Assembly: GCA_016789305.1 (NCBI GenBank)
Contig: JAEURJ010000002.1
Location: 298,079 to 362,078 of the forward strand
Reading direction: 5' to 3'
DNA from: Anaerolineales bacterium
Lineage (GTDB): Bacteria > Chloroflexota > Anaerolineae > Anaerolineales > Villigracilaceae
Length of the DNA stretch: 64,000 nucleotides
Below the pieces are notes generated by a model that saw only the letters and a program-made list of their open reading frames with translations, did no database searches and had not been told where the DNA came from. Positions 24,371 to 32,623 of this stretch are shown here, piece by piece. Position 1 is the stretch's first letter. Every line of letters begins with the position of its first letter. The position numbers were made by a program, and so were the translations under genes.

Positions 24371-25783
24371 ATGATCGAATTAACCGAATCAAAAGAGAGA
24401 AGAGTCTTCAATAACGTCCTCGGCGCGATGGGGAATACGCCGTTGGTCAAACTGGAACGAATTGGGCGTGACCTGCCTGTGCCTTTGTATGCAAAATTGG
24501 AAATCATGAATCCGGGGGGGTCGGTCAAAGACCGGGTGGGGGCGTTTATTATTGAGCAGGCTGAAAAAAGAGGAGAGATCAAACCGGGGGGAACGATCGT
24601 TGAAGCCACATCCGGTAATACAGGTGTGGGACTTGCCATTGCTGCGGCCTTGAAGGGTTATAAAACCATCTTCGTCATGCCGGATAAGATGAGCAATGAA
24701 AAGATTTTATTGTTGCGTGCCTATGGCGCGAAGGTAGTTATTACGCCCACGGCGGTGGGACCTGATGATCCACGCTCTTATTACGAAGTGGCAAAACGAT
24801 ATGCGCGCGAAACCCCCAATGCGATTTTGGCGAATCAATATCACAATCCCGATAATCCCAAGACACATGAGATCAGTACCGGCCCCGAATTGTGGGAACA
24901 GACTGAAGGCAGATTGACCGATGTCATCATCGGCATTGGCACGGGCGGGACGATCTCCGGTGTCGGGCGTTATCTCAAATCCAAGAATCCGAACATCCAA
25001 ATCGTGGGCGTGGATATTGAAGGTTCGATCCTCACAGAAATTTGGCAGAACAAAGGAAAGATTCCTGCCGGTGCGTATCCAAAAACCTACAAGGTTGAAG
25101 GCATCGGTGAAGATTTCTTGCCGTCTGCAATGGATATCACGGTGGTGGATGCAATTGAACGTGCGGGTGACCGCGAATCATTTTTGTGGGCACGTCAATT
25201 GGTACGTCAGGAAGGCATATTTGCAGGCGGGTCATCCGGCTCCGCGATTGCGGGTGCGCTCAAGTATTGTCGCAAACTTCCCGCGGGACGCATCCCCGTG
25301 GTGATTCTTCCTGATTCGGGATCGCGTTATCTTTCGAAATTTTATGATGACAGGTGGATGCGCGAATCCGGCTTCCTCTCGATGGAATTCGGTGAAACGG
25401 CTCTGGGCGACCTTTTGATTGCCAAGCCAAATAAGGCATTGATCACCGCGACGATAGGAGACTCGATCCGCAAGGTGGTCTCGGTGATGCACCAAAATGG
25501 AGTATCGCAGATGCCAGTGGTCGGCGCGGATGGAGCGCTGGCGGGTCTCATCGAGGAAGTGGATTTGTTGAATCACATGCTCGAAAAACACGATCACAGC
25601 AATGATGAAAAGATCGATCCGCTCGTGCAAAATGCGGGTGCAGTCTTCCCGCCGGAGACACCACTGGAAGATGCCATGCCTTCGCTGACGGCTGGTTACG
25701 CTTTGATCGTTGTCGATAACAGCAGACCTGTGGGCATCCTCACCAAAATCGATGTGTTGGATTATGTCGCTGGAAAAATCTAA
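24371..25783 (+). CDS. Cystathionine beta-synthase-like enzyme with CBS-pair domain
   Basis: A 470-residue protein. Residues 1-330 are a fold-type II PLP domain: PLP lysine in NPGGSVKDRVGAF, substrate loop ATSGNTGVGLA and phosphate loop GIGTGGTISGVGRYL. Residues 350-470 hold two CBS motifs (for example VVSVMHQNGVSQMPVVGADG and YALIVVDNSRPVGILTKIDV). This layout matches cystathionine beta-synthase and related cysteine synthases. AAGGAG lies just before this ATG, which rules out the upstream extension. It could feed cysteine from homocysteine via cystathionine, complementing the carrier-based pathway; a cystathionine gamma-lyase is not in this window. Confidence 0.9.
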   Translation: MIELTESKERRVFNNVLGAMGNTPLVKLERIGRDLPVPLYAKLEIMNPGGSVKDRVGAFIIEQAEKRGEIKPGGTIVEATSGNTGVGLAIAAALKGYKTIFVMPDKMSNEKILLLRAYGAKVVITPTAVGPDDPRSYYEVAKRYARETPNAILANQYHNPDNPKTHEISTGPELWEQTEGRLTDVIIGIGTGGTISGVGRYLKSKNPNIQIVGVDIEGSILTEIWQNKGKIPAGAYPKTYKVEGIGEDFLPSAMDITVVDAIERAGDRESFLWARQLVRQEGIFAGGSSGSAIAGALKYCRKLPAGRIPVVILPDSGSRYLSKFYDDRWMRESGFLSMEFGETALGDLLIAKPNKALITATIGDSIRKVVSVMHQNGVSQMPVVGADGALAGLIEEVDLLNHMLEKHDHSNDEKIDPLVQNAGAVFPPETPLEDAMPSLTAGYALIVVDNSRPVGILTKIDVLDYVAGKI

Positions 25784-25825
25784 AATAAAATTCCCTGATT
25801 GAACTGATCAGGGAATTTTATTTTA
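25781..25825. terminator. Bidirectional-looking terminator overlapping the stop codon
   Basis: A perfect inverted repeat of at least 18 bp starts at the TAA stop itself (25781) and ends at 25825, with AT-rich outer and GC-rich inner stem parts. Confidence 0.88.
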
Positions 25826-25829
25826 GGAC

Positions 25830-25858
25830 TTGAAATAGAACGCATGTTCTGATATAAT
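25830..25858 (+). promoter_or_regulatory. Sigma70-type promoter for the DUF1761 gene
   Basis: TTGAAA (25830-25835), a 17-base spacer and TATAAT (25853-25858). The ATG lies 54 bases downstream behind a GGAGG site. Confidence 0.85.
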
Positions 25859-25912
25859 GAACTGGTAAGATTGGCGTGTGCCGATCAAAAATTTATTGCA
25901 TTGGAGGATGAA

Positions 25913-26335
25913 ATGGATTTTAGTTCTATTAACTGGCTGGCGGTTCTTGCATGTGTAGTGGTGAGTATGATCAGCGGGAGTATCTGGTTTGGCCCAAAGA
26001 CCTTTTTTCCTGTCTGGTGGAAGGCGATAGGAAAAACTGAAAAAGATACCCCCGGTGGCAGCAACATGGGATTGATGTGGGGGGGGACCATCCTGGCCTC
26101 ATTTATTCAGGCAGTATCGATGGCAATCATGGTGAATTTCATGGGTGCCGCATCTGGTGGCGCAACTTTGGTTTCCGGTGCGCGGGCCGGGTTTATGCTT
26201 TGGTTCGGCTTTGTTGCAGCAACAAGTTTGACAAACAAATTGTTCGCAGGTCAAACAAAGGCCTGGGTTCTCGAAGCAGGCAATCATTTGATCAATCTTG
26301 TTCTTTTTGGTGCCATTCTCGGTGCATGGCATTAA
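25913..26335 (+). CDS. DUF1761 family membrane protein
   Basis: A 140-residue protein with four hydrophobic segments and the family-like features SGSIWFGPKTFFPVWWKAIGK near the first helix and GFMLWFGFVAATSLTNKLF in the third. GGAGG (25903-25907) sets the start. It is monocistronic, with its own promoter and terminator. DUF1761 proteins have no assigned function. Confidence 0.82.
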   Translation: MDFSSINWLAVLACVVVSMISGSIWFGPKTFFPVWWKAIGKTEKDTPGGSNMGLMWGGTILASFIQAVSMAIMVNFMGAASGGATLVSGARAGFMLWFGFVAATSLTNKLFAGQTKAWVLEAGNHLINLVLFGAILGAWH

Positions 26336-26350
26336 GTTTCAACGCAAAGT

Positions 26351-26388
26351 AAAATAAGCGGACGGCGCAAGCCGTCCGCTTATTTTTT
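26351..26388 (+). terminator. Rho-independent terminator
   Basis: A 16-bp perfect stem (26351-26366 / 26371-26386) closes a GCAA tetraloop and runs into TTTTTT. It lies just before the GNAT gene's ribosome site. Confidence 0.9.
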
Positions 26389-26398
26389 AAGGAGTACC

Positions 26399-26842
26399 AT
26401 GATCCGCCCATATCGTGAAGAAGATTTTGAACGCGTTACGAAATTCTGGTTTGATGCAATGGAAGTAGCCATGCCCAGGCTTGCTCAGCGGCTTGGTCAT
26501 GATCTCGTTGGTGCCCGGGAATATTTCAAGAATGTGGTTGCCGTTGAAAATCAATTGTGGGTCTATGAATTGGATCATAAACCTGTTGGGTATCTCGGCA
26601 TAAACGGTGAGTTCATTGATCGCTTATATGTCGATCCTGCTTATCATTGCCGCGGTATTGGTCAGAAATTGATGGATCACGCGTACATGCTTTCACCAAA
26701 CCATCTCTGGCTTTATACGCATCAGGCCAATTTAATCGCCCGTGCTTTTTATGAAAAGAATCATTTTGTCGCGGAAAAATTTGGCGTCAGCCCCGCACCC
26801 GAATCTGAACCCGATGTTGAATATCACTGGCGAGCCGCATGA
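26399..26842 (+). CDS. GNAT family N-acetyltransferase
   Basis: A 147-residue acetyltransferase. The acetyl-CoA loop is YHCRGIGQKLMDHA after the strand IDRLYVDP, and a C-terminal NLIARAFYEKNHF segment is typical of the fold. AAGGAG precedes the ATG. The gene overlaps alanine racemase by 4 bases, so the two are translationally coupled. The substrate is unknown; RimI/RimJ-like protein acetylation and small-molecule acetylation are both possible. Confidence 0.88.
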   Translation: MIRPYREEDFERVTKFWFDAMEVAMPRLAQRLGHDLVGAREYFKNVVAVENQLWVYELDHKPVGYLGINGEFIDRLYVDPAYHCRGIGQKLMDHAYMLSPNHLWLYTHQANLIARAFYEKNHFVAEKFGVSPAPESEPDVEYHWRAA

Positions 26843-27963
26843 GACCTACATTTCTCGAAGTCAACCTGGATCAATTAAAAATAAATCTCGACAATATTCG
26901 CGCGCATGTAGCGCCGGCAAAAGTTTTGGTTGTTCTCAAGGCCAATGCTTACGGCCATGGTGTGGATGGAGTTGCGCCCTTCATTGCGCCGTTTGCCGAT
27001 TACATTGGCGTCGCACTCGTTGAAGAGGCGGTCCACATTCGCAAAATGGGAATTTCGACTCCGATTCTTGTGATGGGTGGGACTCTTCCCGAGCAGCTTC
27101 CTGATTTCTTTGAATATGACTTAACCCTTGCCGCCTCATCACCGGATCTGCTAACTGCCGCTGAACAATTGGCATCATCTACTCAAAAGACTCTCAAAAT
27201 CCACTTGAAAATTGATACCGGCATGGAACGGATTGGAGTCCGCGAATACGAAGCTGAATCCTTTATCGCGCAATCTTTATCGTGTAGCCATCTAGATATA
27301 GAAGGGATATTTACTCATTTCGCAAATTCAGAAACTTCACACAACTTGTTATCTGCCTCCCGTGAAGTCAAAGCATCTCTTCAACTTGAACGTTTTGAAG
27401 AGGTCCTTTCGATTTACGAAAAACGCAGTGAGCCAACTCCACGTATTCGGCATACTGCTAATTCCGGGGCGACGTTACTTTTGCCTCAAAGTCATTACGA
27501 GATGGTACGTCCGGGTGTTTTGTTTTACGGTGTTTATCCCGGACGTGACATTGAACGAACGATCCAAGTGAAGCCTGCGCTCACATGGAAATCGAAAGTA
27601 TCTTACAGCAAGATCACGCAGCCAGGGCGGGGAGTCAGCTATGGGTCGTTGTGGCAGGCTGAGAGCGAGGTACGAATCGCCACTGTCCCATGCGGATATG
27701 CCGATGGATATTTCCGTCGCATGACGAATCAAGCGCGAGTCTCGATCAATGGAAAAACTTATCCACAAGTGGGGCGCATTTGCATGGATCAATTCATGGT
27801 CAATGTCGGTGACGATGATGTGAAAGTGGGCGATGAAGTCATCTTGCTTGGGGATGGAATCGCCGCTGAAGACTTTGCTGATTGGACTGGAACGAACGAA
27901 TACGAAGTGATGACGAACATCAGTGCACGTGTGCCAAGGGTATTTGTGGGTAGGGTACAATAA
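26839..27963 (+). CDS. alr: Alanine racemase
   Basis: A 374-residue PLP enzyme that makes D-alanine for peptidoglycan. The PLP lysine is K34 in VLKANAYGHG. The beta/alpha barrel includes KIDTGMERIGV and HTANSGATLL, and the C-terminal domain carries the catalytic Tyr region GRGVSYGSLW and GRICMDQFMV. It is coupled to the upstream GNAT gene by a 4-base overlap and is followed after about 25 bases by two lspA genes, giving a small envelope-biogenesis operon. Confidence 0.95.
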   Translation: MRPTFLEVNLDQLKINLDNIRAHVAPAKVLVVLKANAYGHGVDGVAPFIAPFADYIGVALVEEAVHIRKMGISTPILVMGGTLPEQLPDFFEYDLTLAASSPDLLTAAEQLASSTQKTLKIHLKIDTGMERIGVREYEAESFIAQSLSCSHLDIEGIFTHFANSETSHNLLSASREVKASLQLERFEEVLSIYEKRSEPTPRIRHTANSGATLLLPQSHYEMVRPGVLFYGVYPGRDIERTIQVKPALTWKSKVSYSKITQPGRGVSYGSLWQAESEVRIATVPCGYADGYFRRMTNQARVSINGKTYPQVGRICMDQFMVNVGDDDVKVGDEVILLGDGIAAEDFADWTGTNEYEVMTNISARVPRVFVGRVQ

Positions 27964-27988
27964 CTAAACTATTTTGAAGTTGAGGTGT

Positions 27989-28558
27989 ATGTTGAATTCG
28001 AAGGTTAAGGATTATTTGGTTTTATTGGGTGTGGCGGGCGGAGTAATCGCGCTCGATCAATGGACGAAGTGGCTGGTTCGTGAGAATATCGAGTTTGGTG
28101 GGCAGTGGCTTCCCGAATGGCTGGCCTGTCTTTCCCCGTACGCACGGATCGTTCATTGGTATAACAGCGGCGCGGCATTTGGCATGTTCCAAAACGGAAA
28201 TTTGATTTTTACTGTGCTGGCATTTATTGTGATCGGTGCGATCATTTATTATTACCCGCGTGTGGAGACGGAAGACTGGACTTTGAAGGCAGCAATGGGG
28301 TTGCAGCTTGCCGGAGCGAGCGGGAATTTGATCGACCGCCTGATGATGGGAAAAGTAACTGATTTTATTTCTGTGGGAAAGTTCCCCGTTTTCAATGTGG
28401 CTGACGCCTCCATTTCAGTTGGAGTGGCGGTTCTTTTGCTTGGCGTTTGGATCAAGGAATGGCAGGAAAAGAAATTGGCGGGCAAGGAAAAGGCTGCTGA
28501 GAATACTGAAGAAAAAACACAAATTGAGGCGTCGCCCCAATTGAAAGAAAACAAATGA
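27989..28558 (+). CDS. lspA: Lipoprotein signal peptidase II, copy 1
   Basis: A 189-residue aspartyl membrane protease that removes signal peptides from prolipoproteins. Family motifs are all present: DQWTKWLV, NSGAAFGMFQNG, GNLIDRLMMGKVTDF and FNVADASISVGV, the last two carrying the catalytic Asp residues. Four membrane helices are evident and the C-terminus has a charged tail of about 30 residues. A GAGG box allows ATG 27989 or the next codon TTG; a TTG at 27974 is less likely. It overlaps the second lspA by 4 bases. Confidence 0.92.
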   Translation: MLNSKVKDYLVLLGVAGGVIALDQWTKWLVRENIEFGGQWLPEWLACLSPYARIVHWYNSGAAFGMFQNGNLIFTVLAFIVIGAIIYYYPRVETEDWTLKAAMGLQLAGASGNLIDRLMMGKVTDFISVGKFPVFNVADASISVGVAVLLLGVWIKEWQEKKLAGKEKAAENTEEKTQIEASPQLKENK

Positions 28559-29088
28559 TGCAAGCTTTTTTTAAAAAATATTCGTCACTCCTGTTGACTG
28601 TGAGTTTGGTGGTGTCCTTCGATCAGTGGAGCAAATGGCTGGTGCGAACCAACCTGCCGTTGAATGATGCCTGGCTCCCCGACTGGCTACTGTGGCTGAG
28701 CCCTTATGCGCGCTTTGTTTTTATTTATAACAAAGGCGCTGCTTTTGGTATGTTTCAAAACGGGAACATGATTTTTACCATTGTTGCCCTTGTAGTGGCC
28801 GGCGGAGTTATATATTTTTACGGTCAGATCGACCCCGAAGATCAACCTCTGCGCCTTGCCGCCGGGTTGTATCTGGGAGGTGTGCTGGGTAATTTGATTG
28901 ACCGATTAACCCTGGGGCAGGTCACAGATTTTATTTCCGTGGGCACTTTCTATATTTTCAATGTGGCCGATGCGAGCATCAACATTGGCGTGGCTCTTTT
29001 GCTGATCGGGTATTGGTGGAGCGAGAGAAAGAAAACAAAACTCCCATCAGTGGATGGGATGCTCTCGGATAAAGGACAGACCCCTTGA
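28555..29088 (+). CDS. lspA: Lipoprotein signal peptidase II, copy 2
   Basis: A 177-residue paralogue of the preceding gene with the complete motif set (DQWSKWLV, NKGAAFGMFQNG, GNLIDRLTLGQVTDF, FNVADASINIGV). Both catalytic Asp residues are kept, so neither copy looks degenerate. The start lies within the stop of copy 1 (ATGA), and rluD begins inside its own stop region, the classic lspA-rluD order. A recent or maintained tandem duplication is clear; distinct substrate ranges are possible. Confidence 0.92.
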   Translation: MMQAFFKKYSSLLLTVSLVVSFDQWSKWLVRTNLPLNDAWLPDWLLWLSPYARFVFIYNKGAAFGMFQNGNMIFTIVALVVAGGVIYFYGQIDPEDQPLRLAAGLYLGGVLGNLIDRLTLGQVTDFISVGTFYIFNVADASINIGVALLLIGYWWSERKKTKLPSVDGMLSDKGQTP

Positions 29089-30011
29089 GTGATCGAATAG
29101 AGACGTTTCGTTATTCCGGGGATGTGCCCGAACGGTTGGACAAATTCCTCGTCGCATGCCTGCCTGAGTTTTCGCGTGCCCGGCTGCAAGGGCTGATCGA
29201 AAATGGTTATGTTTTAGTTGATGCAGTCCCTGCAAGGAAATCGGGGCAAAGTATTGAAAGCGGTGCGAATATCGAAGTCCGTGTGCCGCCGGCGGCGCCC
29301 AGCACCTTGGTAGGCGAGGATATTCCGCTTGATATTATTTTCGAGAACGATGATTTGATCGTTGTTAATAAACCTGCCGGGATGGTGGTTCACCCGGCTG
29401 CGGGTCATGATTCAGGGACGCTTGTCCATGCGGTTCTGGGATATGATCCCGACCTTGAAGGCATCGGCGGTGAAGAACGTCCAGGCTTGGTGCATCGCCT
29501 CGATAAGGAAACTTCCGGCTTGATCGTGCTTGCGAAGAATGAGCGCGCCCATCGCTGGTTACAGGATCAATTCCGTTTGCGAAAGGTTGAGAAAACCTAT
29601 CTCGCATTGGTGGATGGGAAACCGCCTACACCCACTGGCAGAGTAGAGGCGCCAATCGGTCGCGACACGAGTCATCGCAAGAAAATGGCGGTGGTTTCCC
29701 CGGGCAAAGGCCGGGAGGCAGTTAGTGAATATAAAACACTTGAAACTTTCAAAAACCATACACTGTTGGAATTTCATCCACACACCGGGCGCACGCATCA
29801 GATCCGCTTGCATTGCTCGTTTCTGGGATGCCCCATTGTGGGTGACGGAGTGTATGGCAAGAGGAATTTCACAGTGGATATCAACCGTCACTTTTTACAT
29901 GCGTTTCGTTTAAAAATTACGCTTCCCAACGAAGCTCAACCCCGCACCTTTGAGGCTGCCTTACCCGATGAACTGACAACGGTTTTGGAAGATATAAGGC
30001 GATTGGAGTAA
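29085..30011 (+). CDS. rluD: 23S rRNA pseudouridine synthase, RluD family
   Basis: A 308-residue protein. Residues 15-60 form an S4 RNA-binding domain (ERLDKFLVACLPEFSRARLQ). The catalytic domain follows with the active-site motif GLVHRLDKETSGLIV (Asp) and the later HPHTGRTHQIRLH. It converts uridines in 23S rRNA helix 69 or similar sites. The start is TTG and overlaps the lspA stop codon. The family assignment is firm; the exact RNA site is not deducible. Confidence 0.92.
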   Translation: MSDRIETFRYSGDVPERLDKFLVACLPEFSRARLQGLIENGYVLVDAVPARKSGQSIESGANIEVRVPPAAPSTLVGEDIPLDIIFENDDLIVVNKPAGMVVHPAAGHDSGTLVHAVLGYDPDLEGIGGEERPGLVHRLDKETSGLIVLAKNERAHRWLQDQFRLRKVEKTYLALVDGKPPTPTGRVEAPIGRDTSHRKKMAVVSPGKGREAVSEYKTLETFKNHTLLEFHPHTGRTHQIRLHCSFLGCPIVGDGVYGKRNFTVDINRHFLHAFRLKITLPNEAQPRTFEAALPDELTTVLEDIRRLE

Positions 30012-30018
30012 ATCATTT

Positions 30019-31053
30019 ATGGATTACGTAGATCTTCGCTCTGATACAGTGACAAAACCTACCCCTGAAATGCGCGAGGCGATGGCTGAAGCCGAAGTGG
30101 GTGATGATGTTTATATGGATGATCCCACAGTAAACACCCTACAAGAAAAAGCCGCATCCATGCTTGGCAAAGAGGACGCGCTTTTTGTTCCTTCAGGCAC
30201 GATGGGAAATTTATTGGCTTTGCTTGTTCATTGCCAACGCGGAGACGAGGTGATCGTTGGGGATAAATCTCATATTTATATGAATGAGGCAGGTGGAATG
30301 TCTGCGTTGGGTGGGATACATCCGCACCCGATCAAGAATCAAGCGGATGGAACTCTTGCTTTGGATGACATTCGCGCTTCGATCCAGACCGAGGATGTGC
30401 ATCACACCATCACGCGACTCATTTGCATCGAGAACACGCAGAATGTTTGCGGCGGCATTCCCCTGACTGCGGAATATACAGCTCAAGTCGGTCAATTGGC
30501 GAAGGAGAATAATCTGCTGTTTCATATTGATGGTGCACGGATTTTCAACGCCGCAGCCGCGTTGAATGTAAATGTAAAAGAATTGACTGGCCCGGCCGAT
30601 TCGATCATGTTCTGTTTGAGCAAGGGATTGGTTGCGCCTGTTGGTTCCATGCTGGTGGGCACGAGGAAATTCATTGCGCGCGCGCGTCACTTGCGAAAGA
30701 TGCTGGGTGGAGGGATGCGGCAGGCGGGAGTGCTGGCGGCGGCTGGTTTGATCTCGCTGGAGAAAATGACGGGGCGGCTTGGGCAGGATCATGCCCGGGC
30801 GAAGAAACTGTTCGAAGGGTTGAAGCAGGTGAAGGGATTAAAGCTGGATGCGAGTCCCTCATCCAATATGATCTATTTTGATCTTGCTGAAGATATTAGG
30901 TTGAGCGAAAGTCAAATTATGGAAGAGATGAAGAAGCGCGGGGTTTTTGTGGATGCGGCCGGACCTTATCGTTTTCGGTTGGTGACGCACTATTGGATAG
31001 ACGATGCAGGTGTGGAGAAGGCCGTTAAGGCGTTTGAAGAAGTGTTGAAATAA
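30019..31053 (+). CDS. ltaE: Low-specificity L-threonine aldolase
   Basis: A 344-residue fold-type I PLP enzyme that cleaves threonine or allo-threonine to glycine and acetaldehyde. The N-terminus DLRSDTVTKPTPEMREAMA is characteristic. The PLP lysine is in FCLSKGLVAPVGSMLVG, and the conserved IENTQNVCGG and HIDGARIFNAAAAL regions are present. It follows rluD by 7 bases and probably ends the alr-lspA-lspA-rluD transcript. It converges on the GGDEF gene with a single base between stops and no visible terminator. Confidence 0.93.
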   Translation: MDYVDLRSDTVTKPTPEMREAMAEAEVGDDVYMDDPTVNTLQEKAASMLGKEDALFVPSGTMGNLLALLVHCQRGDEVIVGDKSHIYMNEAGGMSALGGIHPHPIKNQADGTLALDDIRASIQTEDVHHTITRLICIENTQNVCGGIPLTAEYTAQVGQLAKENNLLFHIDGARIFNAAAALNVNVKELTGPADSIMFCLSKGLVAPVGSMLVGTRKFIARARHLRKMLGGGMRQAGVLAAAGLISLEKMTGRLGQDHARAKKLFEGLKQVKGLKLDASPSSNMIYFDLAEDIRLSESQIMEEMKKRGVFVDAAGPYRFRLVTHYWIDDAGVEKAVKAFEEVLK

Positions 31054-31054
31054 T

Positions 31055-32623
31055 TCAATCAGAAGTTTGAGGAAATGAGGGCGCGGATTCAATTTGATTT
31101 CGACCGCGCTCTTTTGCTGTGTAAAGACGACTATCTGCAAGATCGATCAATTTTGAAACATCATTTGTCTCGTTGGGGAAAATGGCAATACCCTGGCTAA
31201 CCGTAGGTGCCGTGATCGATCCCATCCGCTGTGTTTGCAATTTGAAACGCTCCATTGATTTTTGAATTCGTTCTGCAACTTGCATTGCTTGTGCGCTGTC
31301 GGTATTCGGCAGAACAACTGCAAATTCTTCGCCACCCCAGCGTCCGACAACATCCTCGATTTTTACGTTTTCGCGAATGAAATTGCACAGCCTGACCAGA
31401 ATTTCATCACCAACTTGATGCCCGTAGGTGTCGTTGTATTCTTTGAAATAATCAATGTCAAGCATGATCAAACTGAGAGGATGGTTGTTCAGAGCACATT
31501 CCTCCGCTTTTTCGCGCAAACTCTTGATGAAATGTCCATGATTGAGGACGCGGGTCAGGCTGTCGAGGCGTGCTTCTTCCTGTACCATGGCGTGATGATG
31601 GGCATTGTCCAATGCAAGGGCGGCGCGTTGTGCTATGTTATTGAGAAGTTCAAGGTCACTTTGGTTGAATGCATTGTGATGATAGGATGCAATCACCATC
31701 ACGCCGTTGGCATGAGCACCTTTCACAGGGACGCCCATCCACGAAAGTGAGCCTTTGGATTTCCCCATCAACACATAGTTAACGCCTTCCAGTGCCACGG
31801 CTTGATTCCTTAGGTCCGAGAGGAATAATTCCTGTTGATGGTCAATGACCCATCCGGAAAGAGTACCTTCCTTCTTAACTCTCATGTTGTCAAAATATTC
31901 ACCATCGTCATAAAAAAGCTGCAAGTGGATTTCGTCGCCTTCTTCGAGAGTTCCGATATAGTAGGTGTCTGCTTCGAGAACATTTTGAAATGCAGCATTG
32001 AGAAGAGTGAGAATTTGTTTCTTTTCCAGCGTGGAAACGATTTGCCTGCTCACTTCGTTGAGAATCTCGAGCCGCTTGATCTGCTTTTGTGAGAGATTCT
32101 TTAATTGCTGAATAACCTCCACGCCTACCAACGCGGAAATCGTCAACCCTGCATGAATGATCCACTCACTGGGGGGGATTGGATCCTGTAAATGTTGGAT
32201 GATATGAAAAGCAGTTACACACAGCGTTAAAAAGTAGGCGGGTCCGCGACTGGAAATGACGGAGGTGGTAAGGTTTGCGATAAACAAAAGGCTGTAGAAC
32301 AGGTAATGAAATTCTTTTGGAACAAAAAAGGTGATCGTTCCCAGGGCCAGCCCGGCAAATACAGCATTGACCCATGCGAAGAAAGACTTGTTTGGTGATG
32401 TTGTGTATAAATAGTAATAAAATCCCAAATAAAGACTGCCAAATATTCCGTACAGGATCAAGATCAAACGGCCGCTTGCATCCCCTTGCGGATAGAAAAC
32501 GACGGTAACGGTAATTGTCGCGACCAGCATGAAGATACCTGCCAAAATCGCCGGCTGAATGGACACCAGGTTTTCTTGCAGGGATATGCCGAACTGTTTG
32601 AACTTGCCAGATTTTGATTTCAT
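31055..32623 (-). CDS. Membrane GAF-GGDEF protein (putative diguanylate cyclase)
   Basis: A 522-residue protein. Residues 20-180 hold about six membrane helices, 195-345 a GAF domain and 350-510 a GGDEF domain. The active-site loop is RWGGEEFAVVLP and the metal/substrate region LIMLDIDYFKEYNDTYGHQVGD is intact, so c-di-GMP synthesis is expected. The inhibitory I-site position reads KIED where active feedback-inhibited enzymes have RxxD, so product inhibition may be reduced. The start overlaps the stop of the HD-GYP gene by 4 bases, so a cyclase and a likely phosphodiesterase are made from one transcript. Confidence 0.9.
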   Translation of the reverse strand: MKSKSGKFKQFGISLQENLVSIQPAILAGIFMLVATITVTVVFYPQGDASGRLILILYGIFGSLYLGFYYYLYTTSPNKSFFAWVNAVFAGLALGTITFFVPKEFHYLFYSLLFIANLTTSVISSRGPAYFLTLCVTAFHIIQHLQDPIPPSEWIIHAGLTISALVGVEVIQQLKNLSQKQIKRLEILNEVSRQIVSTLEKKQILTLLNAAFQNVLEADTYYIGTLEEGDEIHLQLFYDDGEYFDNMRVKKEGTLSGWVIDHQQELFLSDLRNQAVALEGVNYVLMGKSKGSLSWMGVPVKGAHANGVMVIASYHHNAFNQSDLELLNNIAQRAALALDNAHHHAMVQEEARLDSLTRVLNHGHFIKSLREKAEECALNNHPLSLIMLDIDYFKEYNDTYGHQVGDEILVRLCNFIRENVKIEDVVGRWGGEEFAVVLPNTDSAQAMQVAERIQKSMERFKLQTQRMGSITAPTVSQGIAIFPNETNDVSKLIDLADSRLYTAKERGRNQIESAPSFPQTSD

